A stretch of 64,000 nucleotides of DNA, taken from positions 72,695 to 136,694 of the forward strand of contig NZ_VIUH01000005.1 of NCBI RefSeq assembly GCF_007993865.1, written 5' to 3'. The stretch comes from Pseudomonas sp. SJZ079. Lineage in GTDB: Bacteria; Pseudomonadota; Gammaproteobacteria; Pseudomonadales; Pseudomonadaceae. The position numbers and the translations under genes were made by a program. This document shows positions 26,473 through 40,276 of the stretch, in pieces (position 1 is the stretch's first letter; each line of letters opens with the position of its first letter). The notes below the pieces were generated by a model that had not been told where the DNA came from, ran no database searches, and worked only from the letters and a program-made list of their open reading frames with translations.

Positions 26473-27291
26473 TCAGTGCTGAGTGGCCGAATACTGAGCG
26501 GAAACGCTTTCCAAGCCTTCGATGATGCTGTCGGAGTACTTGTTCACCAGAAATGGCACGCTGTTTTCGTTGTAATTCATCAGCGATTTTTCGATGTAGC
26601 GCCATTTGCTGTTGACCCCGTGCAAGGTCTGGGTGATTTGCGGGGTGTTTTGCGGGGCTTTCTCCATGCTCGCCAGTTTGCTGGCGAACTCACTGACTAG
26701 CTCCTCCATGGGGCGACTGCTGCCGCCGCCAAAAAAACTCGCGCCTACCGAGGCGCTACGTGAAGCGTAGTCCACTGCTATAGCTTGCATCAGCAGGCTT
26801 TGTTCACGGCTCTGCTGGGTGAGTGCGGCCACGTTGTGGCCGTCTTCCTGCTGGATCTTTCCGTACAGCTCCTGGCTCAGGGCCATTAGTTGCTGATTGC
26901 GAGCGGCTAGATTGGCGACTGGTTGCAGGTCGGTGTAACCCTGGCTTTTCAACGCGCTGGTCAGGTTGTTCAGGTCTACTTGATAGCCTTGCCATTGCTG
27001 CTCAAGCTGTGAGCGCAACGCCTTTGAGCCTTCGCCGGGCATCTCGCTGAGCTCATTCAGGTGTGCATTGGCTTCGCTCAGTGATTCGTTGATCATCCGT
27101 GCATAGCGTTGGTCGCCTTCCATGCCGTTGTACATATAGAAGTCGCCCAGGCTCTTCTGCGCAGCCAGGCGCAGCTGGTGCAGTTTCAGCAGGTTGGTGG
27201 ACGCATCGGGTGTCTGGGCCGCGAGGCAGTAACTGGGAAGAGCAGCGGCGAGCAGGGCGCTCAAGGACATCGCAAGCAATCGGCTCGACAT
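26473..27291 (-). CDS. Exported helical protein, PilJ-N-like sensor domain (tentative)
   Basis: 272 residues: signal peptide ending SYCLAA at about residue 24, then a wholly helical body. The first helices (TNLLKLHQLRLAAQKSLGDFYMYNGMEGDQRYARMINESL) resemble the periplasmic sensing domain of type IV pilus MCP PilJ. No membrane or cytoplasmic module follows, so it is a periplasmic, possibly accessory protein. A Gly/Ser loop FFGGGSSRPMEE lies near residue 195. I start at MSSRLLAM because GGAG is six bases upstream. Monocistronic. Confidence 0.68.
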   Translation of the reverse strand: MSSRLLAMSLSALLAAALPSYCLAAQTPDASTNLLKLHQLRLAAQKSLGDFYMYNGMEGDQRYARMINESLSEANAHLNELSEMPGEGSKALRSQLEQQWQGYQVDLNNLTSALKSQGYTDLQPVANLAARNQQLMALSQELYGKIQQEDGHNVAALTQQSREQSLLMQAIAVDYASRSASVGASFFGGGSSRPMEELVSEFASKLASMEKAPQNTPQITQTLHGVNSKWRYIEKSLMNYNENSVPFLVNKYSDSIIEGLESVSAQYSATQH

Positions 27292-27765
27292 GAACAGCTC
27301 CATGGCCCTTTACGGGCATTCATTATTTTTGTTGTGGTCACGTCGGGTCAGAACCGGCCGTGTTGGCACGACTGTACCCGGAGCGAAAAGATTTGGCTAG
27401 CTATGCGCTGGATCACATTTGTCGGCTAATGACCTGACGAATGCTGGGTTATCGACGCAGATGATCGGTTGTTCGCCACAACATCCCCCCCCGCGTGTGC
27501 CGGGCTTGTGCGTCTGTGCGGTGGCGCCGAGCTGCGCAAGGCCAATTGACAATTCGTGCTTTATCCCTGAAGGTGGGCACACCCAAATCAAACGGGCGTA
27601 TGAATTGAGCGTTTGTCTGAATGAGGCGACGCCTTTACAACCCGATTATCGCGTCGGCGGGTGTGCCAGGCTAATTGGGGCTATTCTCGACGGCTCTGCC
27701 GCGGGTTAGCCCTCTGGCTGGCTCCGATGTGTATTGTTCAGCTTCCATACCGTGGAGATCAGTTG
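27292..27765. other. Long fadB upstream region
   Basis: About 474 bases with no supported gene. It contains a C8 run (27485-27492), a candidate PsrA half-palindrome (27589-27602) and a GTTTG at 27611-27615. Probable promoters face both the leftward exported-protein gene and rightward fadBA. Short frames here have no translation signals. Confidence 0.55.
27589..27602. promoter_or_regulatory. Candidate PsrA operator upstream of fadBA
   Basis: CAAACGGGCGTATG fits the known PsrA palindrome (G/C)AAAC-N4-GTTT(G/C) except for one base in the right half (GTATG for GTTTG). A further GTTTG half-site lies nine bases beyond. Position about 165 bases upstream of the fadB ATG. fadBA control by PsrA is established in P. 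aeruginosa; binding at this site is inferred. Confidence 0.5.
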
Positions 27766-29913
<2,148 letters not shown>

Positions 29914-29928
29914 TCGCGGACAGACTAG

Positions 29929-31119
<1,191 letters not shown>

Positions 31120-31138
31120 TTAAGCGTTGCTGAATGCG

Positions 31139-31165
31139 AAACCGGGGCCATGGGCCCCGGTTTTT
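31139..31165 (+). terminator. Terminator of fadBA
   Basis: 11-bp stem AAACCGGGGCC / GGCCCCGGTTT with 3-base loop and a T5 run on the + strand, 19 bases after the fadA stop. Confidence 0.93.
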
Positions 31166-31202
31166 GTTTGTGTGCAGTCAGTTTTTTCAAGGGAATTTAG
31201 CA

Positions 31203-31439
31203 ATGCAGTTACAACCTGGTGTTTATCGTCACTACAAGGGGCCGGAGTACCGCGTGTTCGGTGTCGCTCGGCATTCCGAGGTGGAGCAGCAGGTCGTGGT
31301 CTACCAGGCGCTATATGGCGATTACGGGCTGTGGGTGCGCCCGCTGGAGATGTTCTGCGAGGAGGTCGTGGTGGACGGCAAAACACTTCCTCGCTTCGCT
31401 TTGATTAAGGCCGAACCTGCAGTTTTTGCTCAGCCCTGA
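31203..31439 (+). CDS. DUF1653 domain protein
   Basis: 78 residues: GVYRHYKGPEYRVFGVARHSE then VVVYQALYGDYGLWVRPLEMFCE, the whole DUF1653 pattern (an SH3-like small domain of unknown function). The upstream frame is open but passes through the fadA terminator; the ATG at 31203, preceded by AAGGGAA, is chosen. It lies in a short gap before topA and may be cotranscribed with it. Confidence 0.87.
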   Translation: MQLQPGVYRHYKGPEYRVFGVARHSEVEQQVVVYQALYGDYGLWVRPLEMFCEEVVVDGKTLPRFALIKAEPAVFAQP

Positions 31440-31553
31440 GCTGTGCTCGCGGGTTTCCTGCGCTTGACCTCACCTTCATCACCACTATATATAGCGGTGC
31501 CGCTAAGGTGCCTGGCGCCTTTCATTACTTCGACTTCAGGAATTTTCTGATCC

Positions 31554-34163
31554 ATGGGCAAATCGCTGGTCATCGTGGAATCCCCGGCTAAGGCCAAGAC
31601 CATCAACAAGTATCTGGGTAGCCAGTACGTGGTGAAGTCGAGCATCGGCCACATCCGTGACCTGCCTACCAGTGGCTCGGCTAGCGCGGCTAAAGAGCCG
31701 GTCAAGCGTGGCAAGGCGGCTGCTGGCGAAGTGCCGGCGCTGTCGCCCAAGGAAAAAGCCAAACGTCAGCTTATAGCTCGCATGGGGGTCGATCCCGAGC
31801 AGGGTTGGAAGGCCAAGTACGAGATCCTGCCTGGCAAGGAAAAAGTCGTTGAGGAGCTTAGGCGTTTAGCCAAGGATGCCGACACCATCTACCTCGCAAC
31901 CGACTTGGATCGCGAGGGGGAAGCCATTGCCTGGCACCTGCGCGAATCCATTGGTGGCGATGACAGCCGCTATAAGCGTGTGGTGTTCAACGAAATCACC
32001 AAGAAAGCGATTCAGGAAGCTTTCGCCCAGCCGGGCGAGCTGGACATCAATCGGGTCAATGCCCAGCAGGCGCGGCGTTTTCTCGATCGCGTGGTTGGCT
32101 ACATGGTCTCGCCGCTGCTGTGGGCGAAGATTGCCCGTGGCCTCTCCGCCGGCCGGGTGCAGTCGGTCGCGTTGAAGCTGGTGGTTGAGCGCGAGAAGGA
32201 AATCCGCGCGTTCGTCCCGGAAGAGTACTGGGAGGTGCACGCGGATCTCGGCACCGCCAAGGGCGCCAATGTGCGTTTCGAGGTTGCCCGGGAGAACGGT
32301 ACAGCCTTCAAACCGCTGAATGAAGCTCAGGCCATGGCCGCGCTGGCCACGCTCAAGGCGTCCAGCTACAGCATTGCCAAGCGTGAAGACAAGCCCACCA
32401 GCAGCAAGCCGTCGGCCCCGTTCATTACCTCGACTCTGCAGCAAGCGGCGAGCAACCGCCTGGGCTTCGGCGTGAAGAAAACCATGATGATGGCGCAGCG
32501 CCTGTATGAGGCGGGCTACATCACCTACATGCGTACCGACTCGACCAACCTGTCGGCGGATGCGGTGAGCATGGTGCGTGACTTCATCGAGGGCGAGTTC
32601 GGCAAGAAGTACCTGCCGGCCAACCCGAACGTCTACAGCAGCAAGGAAGGGGCCCAGGAGGCGCACGAAGCGATTCGTCCTTCTGATGTCAACATGAAGC
32701 CAACCCAGCTGACGGGCATGGAGCGTGATGCCGAGCGCCTCTATGAATTGATCTGGCGCCAGTTCGTGGCCTGCCAGATGCCGCCGGCCGAGTACCTGTC
32801 GACTACCGTCACAGTCGCGGCGGCGCAGTTCGAACTGCGTGCCAAGGGTCGGATCCTCAAGTTCGATGGTTACACCCGCGCATTGCCGCAGCTGAGCAAG
32901 CCAGGCGATGACGACGTGCTGCCGGAGATGGACAAGGGCGAAGTGCTCAAGCTGATCAAGCTCGATCCGAGCCAGCACTTCACCAAGCCGCCCGCGCGTT
33001 ATTCCGAGGCCAGCCTGGTCAAGGAAATGGAAAAGCGTGGGATCGGTCGTCCGTCGACCTATGCGGCGATTATCTCGACCATTCAGGATCGTGGTTATGT
33101 TGTCTTGCACAACCGTCGTTTCTATTCGGAAAAAATGGGCGACATCGTCACCGAACGCTTGTCCGAAAGTTTCTCCAATCTGATGGATTATGGCTTTACC
33201 GCCGGCATGGAAGAGAATCTCGACGATGTGGCTCAGGGCGGGCGCGAGTGGAAGCATGTCCTCGACGAGTTCTACGGCGACTTCAAGAAGAAGCTTGAAG
33301 TGGCCTCGGACAGCGACACCGGTATGCGCGCCAATACGCCAACGCTGACCGATATCGCCTGCAGCGAGTGCGGCCGACCTATGATGATTCGCACGGCTTC
33401 AACTGGCGTGTTTCTCGGGTGTTCGGGCTACAGTCTGCCGCCTAAAGAGCGCTGCAAGTCGACCATCAACCTGATTCCGGGCGATGAAATCGCCGCGGAT
33501 GATGAGGGTGAGTCCGAGTCGCGGGTGTTGCTGGGTAAGCATCGTTGCCAGAAGTGCGATACCGCCATGGATGCCTATCTGATCGACGAGACTCGCAAGC
33601 TGCACGTCTGTGGCAATAACCCGGACTGCTCGGGTTACGAGATCGAACAGGGTCAATACCGCATCAAGGGCTACGAAGGCCCGAGCCTTGAGTGCGATAA
33701 GTGTGGCAGCCAGATGCAATTGAAGACCGGGCGTTTTGGCAAGTTCTTCGGCTGCACCAACAGCGAGTGCAAGAACACCCGTAAGTTGCTGAAGAGTGGA
33801 GAGCCAGCACCGCCGAAGATGGATGCGGTGAAGATGCCCGAACTCAAGTGCGAGAAGGTCAACGATACCTACGTGCTGCGCGATGGCGCCTCGGGTCTGT
33901 TCCTGGCAGCCAGCCAGTTCCCCAAGAACCGCGAAACCCGCGCGCCTCTGGTGCTGGAGCTGATTCCGCATAAAGATGAAATCGATCCGAAATATAACTT
34001 CCTGTTCGACGCTCCGAAGAAAGACCCGGAGGGGCGTCCGGCGGTGATTCGCTATAGCCGCAAGACCAAGGAACAGTACGTGCAGACCGAGGTTGATGGT
34101 AAACCGACGGGCTGGCGTGCGTTCTATGACGGTGGCAAGTGGAAGGTCGAAGACAAGCGCTGA
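31554..34163 (+). CDS. topA: DNA topoisomerase I TopA
   Basis: 869 residues. TOPRIM start ([17 protein letters not shown], and [12 protein letters not shown] with acidic metal ligands), catalytic Tyr325 in [10 protein letters not shown]. The C-terminus has three zinc-ribbon-like repeats, the first beginning [16 protein letters not shown], the second [11 protein letters not shown] and the third [14 protein letters not shown], with their Cys partners, then a basic tail. It relaxes negative supercoils. Length matches pseudomonad TopA. ATG follows AGGA. Confidence 0.98.
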   Translation: MGKSLVIVESPAKAKTINKYLGSQYVVKSSIGHIRDLPTSGSASAAKEPVKRGKAAAGEVPALSPKEKAKRQLIARMGVDPEQGWKAKYEILPGKEKVVEELRRLAKDADTIYLATDLDREGEAIAWHLRESIGGDDSRYKRVVFNEITKKAIQEAFAQPGELDINRVNAQQARRFLDRVVGYMVSPLLWAKIARGLSAGRVQSVALKLVVEREKEIRAFVPEEYWEVHADLGTAKGANVRFEVARENGTAFKPLNEAQAMAALATLKASSYSIAKREDKPTSSKPSAPFITSTLQQAASNRLGFGVKKTMMMAQRLYEAGYITYMRTDSTNLSADAVSMVRDFIEGEFGKKYLPANPNVYSSKEGAQEAHEAIRPSDVNMKPTQLTGMERDAERLYELIWRQFVACQMPPAEYLSTTVTVAAAQFELRAKGRILKFDGYTRALPQLSKPGDDDVLPEMDKGEVLKLIKLDPSQHFTKPPARYSEASLVKEMEKRGIGRPSTYAAIISTIQDRGYVVLHNRRFYSEKMGDIVTERLSESFSNLMDYGFTAGMEENLDDVAQGGREWKHVLDEFYGDFKKKLEVASDSDTGMRANTPTLTDIACSECGRPMMIRTASTGVFLGCSGYSLPPKERCKSTINLIPGDEIAADDEGESESRVLLGKHRCQKCDTAMDAYLIDETRKLHVCGNNPDCSGYEIEQGQYRIKGYEGPSLECDKCGSQMQLKTGRFGKFFGCTNSECKNTRKLLKSGEPAPPKMDAVKMPELKCEKVNDTYVLRDGASGLFLAASQFPKNRETRAPLVLELIPHKDEIDPKYNFLFDAPKKDPEGRPAVIRYSRKTKEQYVQTEVDGKPTGWRAFYDGGKWKVEDKR

Positions 34164-34172
34164 GCGGACAGG

Positions 34173-34201
34173 ACGCGCGTCTGCTTGTTGCAGGCGCGCG
34201 T
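34173..34201. terminator. GC-rich hairpin after topA
   Basis: 12-bp imperfect stem ACGCGCGTCTGC / GCAGGCGCGCGT with one G-T and a 5-base loop, 10 bases after the topA stop. No T run, so attenuation or RNA stabilisation rather than clean termination may be involved. Confidence 0.45.
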
Positions 34202-34234
34202 ATAGTGACTTGATCTGTTGTTGAGGACCCACTC

Positions 34235-34753
34235 ATGGCCAATGAGCTGTACACCCGTACCAATCAGAAGATCTACTTTGCCGGGCTGGCGCTGGAGTCT
34301 TGGCGCAAGGCGGAGGAGGGCCGGGCCGTTAATGCCCAGGCGCTGATTCAGGCTGAACGTGAAGTGGCGCTGTTCCACCTATACGGTGCGCTATTGGGCC
34401 TCTGCCATGAAATTGCCGGCTACTACCACCTGGCCGAGCGTCAGGTGCCGCGGGCCGAGCTGCTACTGAACCGCGCGGTGCTGGATGCAGCACCGAGTCC
34501 CGAGCTGGCGGAGTTGGTCGAGTTGGCGGAGCAGCCGGAAACCTGGTTGGCGCAGTTGCTGAAGGCCTATGCCGAGTTGTTCCAACCTCCGTTGATGGCG
34601 AAGAAAGCTAAGACCGACCCGCGTCAGCCGTTGATTGAGGCGGTCAGTCTCGACCAGGAAGCGCCGTCGCTGGAGTGCGCGACACTGGAGGCGTGGCGTC
34701 AGCAGTTAAAAGAATTGGCGCTGCGCTTTCGCGAGTCGCTCAGCGAGTGCTGA
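34235..34753 (+). CDS. DUF6586-type conserved hypothetical protein
   Basis: 172 residues, all-helical and soluble (ELYTRTNQKIYFAGLALESWRKAEEGRAVNAQALIQAER, then Glu/Leu/Ala-rich helices ending ELALRFRESLSEC). I recall it as DUF6586, conserved between topA and sulA in Pseudomonas. No catalytic motif. ATG at 34235 after a GAGGA. Probably transcribed with the small gene that follows. Confidence 0.82.
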   Translation: MANELYTRTNQKIYFAGLALESWRKAEEGRAVNAQALIQAEREVALFHLYGALLGLCHEIAGYYHLAERQVPRAELLLNRAVLDAAPSPELAELVELAEQPETWLAQLLKAYAELFQPPLMAKKAKTDPRQPLIEAVSLDQEAPSLECATLEAWRQQLKELALRFRESLSEC

Positions 34754-34835
34754 GCTGAGCTGAGTTTGGACAGGCGGACTAGGGTGAGCCCTGGTCGGCT
34801 GTTACAATGCCGACCTTTCCTGGAGAACCTACCTT

Positions 34836-35072
34836 ATGCCAACGTCCTTCCTTGAAATCGTCGAATTACCCGACGGGCGCATCGCCCTGCGTCGTGCGGA
34901 GGATGAAGAATCCTTGGTGGTTCTGGATTTTTCTGCCGATGCCAAGGCTTTTCTGCAGGGGCAGCATGTCGAGGTGGCTAAGGCGATGCTGAATGTCGGC
35001 GTGCAAATGGCCGGTAAGCTGGCCGAGAATAATTTTCAGCAGGAAGAAGAAGGGCCCCGTGTCCTGCATTGA
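34836..35072 (+). CDS. Small conserved hypothetical protein
   Basis: 78 residues: a beta-hairpin start (SFLEIVELPDGRIALRRAEDEESLVVLDFS), one helix and a Gln/Glu tail. No known domain. TGGAGAA precedes the ATG. Pseudomonad genomes carry this gene between the DUF6586 gene and sulA, as I recall. Function unknown. Confidence 0.75.
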   Translation: MPTSFLEIVELPDGRIALRRAEDEESLVVLDFSADAKAFLQGQHVEVAKAMLNVGVQMAGKLAENNFQQEEEGPRVLH

Positions 35073-35190
35073 ATAGATGGGCAGGACCGCCTATTGGATA
35101 TTTTGAAACTTTTATTCTGTATCCAGTGGTTTCGCGCTTACCTGAGCCATGCATCGCGCACAGTCCTTGTGCCCTAGTTGCCACAACGCT

Positions 35191-35661
35191 TTAACCTAGG
35201 CTGATATTCAGGCTCTGCGCCTTGCCTTGTCGTGCAGCCAGTTCCAGCTGCAGCCGAGCATCGCGCTCGAGAGGGTGCAGCCAGCTGACGACGGTGTGGC
35301 TACGCCCCAGCTTTAGCGCTTCCTGGGCCAGTTCCAGGGCGCTCTGTGCGCTGCGTGGATGCAGCAGCAGGATCCGCTCGCGGTTGAGTCCGGCGTCGCG
35401 TAGCCAGGTTTGTGTCAGGCTGGAAGGCGGGGCTATCAGGGCCATCCAGCGTTCATCATCGTTCTGGCTCAGCTCGCGAAGAATGGGTGCAAGTAGGGTC
35501 AGGCAGTGTCCGGCAGCGCCACGTAGCGACATTTCACTGAAGGCTTCCGGCTCATCCTGCCATGGCGTTTCCCGTACTTCGGTCAGTAGCGGGGTTGCTG
35601 TGGTTAGAAAGGCTTCAAAGAGTGGCAGCTGTGTACGGTTAAGCGACTGTGGGAACTGCAT
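35191..35661 (-). CDS. sulA: SOS cell-division inhibitor SulA
   Basis: 156 residues. It binds FtsZ and blocks Z-ring assembly after DNA damage. Typical SulA features are visible: the central GHCLTLLAPILREL and MALIAPPSSLTQTWLRDAGLNRERILLLHP, plus the Lon-degraded C-terminus. AGGAGG lies four bases before the chosen ATG (35661); a longer frame starts inside the lexA stop region. Downstream of lexA by ten bases, so both are in one SOS operon. Confidence 0.93.
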   Translation of the reverse strand: MQFPQSLNRTQLPLFEAFLTTATPLLTEVRETPWQDEPEAFSEMSLRGAAGHCLTLLAPILRELSQNDDERWMALIAPPSSLTQTWLRDAGLNRERILLLHPRSAQSALELAQEALKLGRSHTVVSWLHPLERDARLQLELAARQGKAQSLNISLG

Positions 35662-35671
35662 AACGCCTCCT

Positions 35672-36280
35672 TTAGCGGCGAATAACGCCGACACTCAAGC
35701 CTTCTATGATCAGATCCTGTTTTTCCAAGTCCACTTCAATCGGTGCGAACTCAGGGTTCTCCGCGATCAACCAGACTTTAGTGCCTTCGCGCTTAAAGCG
35801 TTTTACCGTTACTTCGTCATCGATCCTGGCGACTACTATCTGGCCGTTGCGCACTTCCTGGGTGGTGTGGACCGCGAGTAGGTCGCCATCGAAGATGCCG
35901 ATGTCTTTCATGCTCATGCCGCGTACACGCAACAGGTAGTCGGCTTTAGGGCGAAAGAACTCCGGGTTGATGCGGCATGATTCTTCAATGTGTTGTTGCG
36001 CCAGAATAGGTGCGCCGGCGGCTACTCGGCCGATGATCGGCAAGCCGTCTTCTTCGTCACTGGGCTCGAAGCCTGGAATGCGGATGCCGCGAGAGGCGCC
36101 AGGGGTCATTTCAATCGCGCCTTTGCGGGCCAGGGCCTTGAGGTGTTCCTCGGCGGCATTGGGCGATTTGAAACCCAGTGCCTGAGCGATTTCCGCGCGG
36201 GTAGGCGGGTAGCCATTGTCTTCAAGGCAATGCTTGATGAAGGCGAGAATCTCGGCTTGGCGTGGAGTCAGTTTGGTCAT
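35672..36280 (-). CDS. lexA: SOS repressor LexA
   Basis: 202 residues: winged-helix DNA-binding domain (1-70, [25 protein letters not shown]), self-cleavage site Ala88-Gly89 (VAAGAPIL), and the catalytic Ser123 (GMSMKDIG) and Lys160 (DDEVTVKRF) dyad. RecA-ssDNA promotes cleavage, derepressing the SOS regulon. Two operators precede it (36290-36324), giving autoregulation of lexA-sulA. Confidence 0.98.
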   Translation of the reverse strand: MTKLTPRQAEILAFIKHCLEDNGYPPTRAEIAQALGFKSPNAAEEHLKALARKGAIEMTPGASRGIRIPGFEPSDEEDGLPIIGRVAAGAPILAQQHIEESCRINPEFFRPKADYLLRVRGMSMKDIGIFDGDLLAVHTTQEVRNGQIVVARIDDEVTVKRFKREGTKVWLIAENPEFAPIEVDLEKQDLIIEGLSVGVIRR

Positions 36281-36289
36281 GTGGGCGCT

Positions 36290-36305
36290 CTGTCTTTTTA
36301 TACAG
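36290..36305. promoter_or_regulatory. LexA box 1 (proximal)
   Basis: CTGTCTTTTTATACAG: CTGT-N8-ACAG core, 10 bases upstream of the lexA ATG on the minus strand. Fits the CTG-N10-CAG SOS consensus. It lies within the lexA leader, so it would block transcription or initiation directly. Confidence 0.9.
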
Positions 36306-36308
36306 TGA

Positions 36309-36324
36309 CTGGGATTATATACAG
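36309..36324. promoter_or_regulatory. LexA box 2 (distal)
   Basis: CTGGGATTATATACAG: same CTG-N10-CAG spacing, with CTGG for CTGT in the left half-site. Only three bases separate it from box 1, so two dimers would bind side by side. Confidence 0.82.
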
Positions 36325-36478
36325 TGTCTCGGGCTTGGCAATCCTGCTTTTGCTATCGGTCAGATTGGTTGTTGGTCGTTTCGCGGCCGTAGCCTGTTAC
36401 TCGATGGACTTGGCGTTCGTCTTGCTACATGTTGTTATGGGGTGTGTGACTGCCCAGCCGAAATACGGATTGCCAGAC

Positions 36479-36508
36479 TTGACAAGGCAGCAGGCTGAAA
36501 CGTATGTT
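36479..36508 (+). promoter_or_regulatory. Putative psrA promoter
   Basis: TTGACA (36479-36484) and TATGTT (36503-36508) with an 18-base spacer. The -10 element falls inside the first PsrA palindrome, which would give autorepression. Confidence 0.6.
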
Positions 36509-36523
36509 TCAAACAAGTGTTTG
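36497..36523. promoter_or_regulatory. Two tandem PsrA palindromes
   Basis: GAAACGTATGTTTC (36497-36510) and CAAACAAGTGTTTG (36510-36523). Each is a perfect (G/C)AAAC-N4-GTTT(G/C) site; they share the C at 36510, so their centres lie 13 bases apart. Autoregulation of psrA is known; paired overlapping sites are read here directly from the sequence. Confidence 0.88.
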
Positions 36524-36537
36524 TCAGGTGATGAGAT

Positions 36538-37245
36538 ATGGCCCAGTCGGAAACCGTTGAACGCATTCTCGATGCGGCAGAGCAGTTGTTCGCGGAGAAG
36601 GGTTTCGCCGAAACCTCGTTGCGCTTGATCACCAGCAAGGCTGGGGTCAACCTGGCGGCGGTGAACTACCACTTCGGCTCGAAGAAGGCACTGATTCAAG
36701 CGGTGTTTTCGCGCTTCCTTGGCCCGTTTTGCAGCAGCCTGGAGCGTGAGCTGGATCGCCGTCAGGCTAAGCCTGAAGTCAAGATCAGCCTCGAAGAATT
36801 GCTCGAGCTATTGGTCGAGCAGGCACTGACCGTCAAGCCGCGAAGTGGCAACGATCTGTCGATCTTCATGCGCTTGCTGGGGTTGGCCTTCAGCCAGAGT
36901 CAGGGCCACCTGCGCAAATACCTGGATGAGGTGTACGGCAAGGTGTTTCGCCGTTACATGCTCCTGGTGCATGAAGCGGCTCCCCGTATTCCGCCCTTGG
37001 AGTTGTTCTGGCGGGTGCATTTCATGCTCGGCGCCGCAGCGTTCAGCATGTCTGGGATCAAAGCCTTGCGCGCCATGGCCGAAAACGATTTCGGGGTGAA
37101 TACTTCGATTGAGCAGGTGATGCGCTTGATGGTGCCGTTCCTGGCTGCCGGGATGCGTTCGGACAGTGGCGTCACCGATGAGGCCTTAGCCAAGGCGCAA
37201 CTCAAATTGCGCCCCAAGAATCAGGCTGTTCCAGCCAAAGTTTAA
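36538..37245 (+). CDS. psrA: TetR-family fatty-acid regulator PsrA
   Basis: 235 residues: N-terminal TetR helix-turn-helix (about 5-50; RILDAAEQLFAEKGFAETSLRLITSKAGVNLAAVNYHFGSKKALIQAVF) and a C-terminal ligand domain. PsrA senses long-chain fatty acids, represses fadBA5 and itself, and activates rpoS in Pseudomonas. The ATG at 36538 has only a weak Shine-Dalgarno, so translation may be modest. Divergent from lexA across 257 bases carrying both operators. Confidence 0.96.
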   Translation: MAQSETVERILDAAEQLFAEKGFAETSLRLITSKAGVNLAAVNYHFGSKKALIQAVFSRFLGPFCSSLERELDRRQAKPEVKISLEELLELLVEQALTVKPRSGNDLSIFMRLLGLAFSQSQGHLRKYLDEVYGKVFRRYMLLVHEAAPRIPPLELFWRVHFMLGAAAFSMSGIKALRAMAENDFGVNTSIEQVMRLMVPFLAAGMRSDSGVTDEALAKAQLKLRPKNQAVPAKV

Positions 37246-37373
37246 GGCTGGGCTGGTGGGCCTGGGTTCATTGGTCTGTCTCCCTTGCTGCAGCGACAAG
37301 CCAGTCGCAGCATAGGCTTAACAGCATGCAAGTGGGTGGGCTTGGCGGGTTCGATCCGCTAAGATTGCTGCCC

Positions 37374-37898
37374 ATGCGCACTCTCGATCTTTTGCATATT
37401 TCCCTCGCCGATCAGTGCCTGTATGGCTTTGCCGATGGGCAGCTGATACTGCGCCTGTCGGTATCTACGGCCCTGAATGGGCCTGGCGAGCTTAATGGTT
37501 CTGGTTGCACGCCGCGTGGCTTGCACCAGGTGCGCGCGAAGATTGGCAGCGGATTGCCGTCGGGGGCTGTGCTGCGCGGGCGGCGCTGGACCGGCGAAGT
37601 CTGGTCGCCGTCCTTGGCCGCGCAATTTCCCGGTCGCGACTGGATCCTCACGCGCATACTCTGGCTCAGTGGCTGCGAGCCAGGGCGCAATCGCCTGGGG
37701 GCTGTCGACACCTTCCGCCGTTATATTTACCTGCATGGCACCACGGACAGTGAGCCGATGAGTGTCCCTCGCTCGCATGGTTGCGTGCGGCTGCGTAATG
37801 CCGATCTTCTCCTGCTCTTCCCGTTAGTCCCCATTCATTGCGCCGTTCAGATCGATGAGGCGGCATGCCCGGAATGGGCCGCAACGCCACTCAATTAA
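37374..37898 (+). CDS. L,D-transpeptidase (YkuD family)
   Basis: 174 residues. The catalytic core is visible: HGTTDSEP then SHGCVRLRNAD with the nucleophile Cys. It has no obvious signal peptide from either possible start (37374 or 37326), unlike Ldt enzymes that act in the periplasm, so either the start is further off or it belongs to the leaderless pseudomonad group next to nagZ. Probable peptidoglycan cross-linker. Likely cotranscribed with nagZ and mtnP. Confidence 0.85.
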   Translation: MRTLDLLHISLADQCLYGFADGQLILRLSVSTALNGPGELNGSGCTPRGLHQVRAKIGSGLPSGAVLRGRRWTGEVWSPSLAAQFPGRDWILTRILWLSGCEPGRNRLGAVDTFRRYIYLHGTTDSEPMSVPRSHGCVRLRNADLLLLFPLVPIHCAVQIDEAACPEWAATPLN

Positions 37899-37907
37899 GG
37901 ATTTTTC

Positions 37908-39666
<1,759 letters not shown>

Positions 39667-39686
39667 ATAGTCGATCGATATGCATG

Positions 39687-39713
39687 AAAGGGCCGCAGTC
39701 TGCGGTCCTTTTT
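39687..39713 (+). terminator. Terminator of nagZ-mtnP
   Basis: Stem AAAGGGCCGCA / TGCGGTCCTTT (one G-T pair) with a 3-base loop and a T run, 20 bases past the mtnP stop. Confidence 0.85.
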
Positions 39714-39725
39714 ATTGCCTGGAAT

Positions 39726-40265
39726 TTACATGGCGCTGATGCGAACCAGCACGCCCAGATTGCCGTGATCGAGGTAGGTGAGCTTGCCGGTCTGCAGTCG
39801 GCTGCCTTGTTTGAGTCGCTCGCTGCTGATCAGTAGGCCACTCTCGTCGAATCTGTTGATCCATAGATCGGCTGTCAGATCTATGTAGCGCGCTTGTACG
39901 AGCGACAGCGTGCCTTCGACCGGGTAATGGCCGAATCGCGGATTGCCCGTGTGCAGAGCCACGCTGCTGGTTTCGCTGCCGAGTTCCTGGGTCCAGGCCT
40001 TGTGCAGGAGCACCCGGTAGCCATTGGCCGGGTTCAGCTTCTCGGCTTGACCATCGAGTGCGGTGGCGCGTTCCTGCGTGGACTCGATTGGTTGAGCGCC
40101 TTTGGCCCAGTCATCCGGCGCGGTTAGGCCGGCGGGGACGGCTTCGCCAGCCTGGCGGAAGACGATCATTTCAACCTGATACCAGTCCGCGGCGACGGCG
40201 GGGGAGCCGCTCAGCAACGAGAGCAGGATAAGCGGCAACAGGGCCAGATTGCGACGCGCACGCAT
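39726..40265 (-). CDS. CsiV-family periplasmic protein
   Basis: 179 residues, signal peptide (about 1-25, ending AVAAD), then YQVEMIVFRQAG, typical of CsiV. In Shewanella CsiV interacts with Mfd-adjacent loci; in other bacteria it binds peptidoglycan and helps activate enzymes outside the cell. Here it lies 11 bases downstream of mfd and shares its transcript. Function in Pseudomonas unknown. Confidence 0.78.
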   Translation of the reverse strand: MRARRNLALLPLILLSLLSGSPAVAADWYQVEMIVFRQAGEAVPAGLTAPDDWAKGAQPIESTQERATALDGQAEKLNPANGYRVLLHKAWTQELGSETSSVALHTGNPRFGHYPVEGTLSLVQARYIDLTADLWINRFDESGLLISSERLKQGSRLQTGKLTYLDHGNLGVLVRISAM

Positions 40266-40276
40266 GGGTTAGTCCT

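Noticed and set aside
34741..34763. Short GCTGA tandem repeat after the DUF6586 gene
   Set aside because: Only three or four copies of a 5-base unit; within chance for this composition and no role visible.
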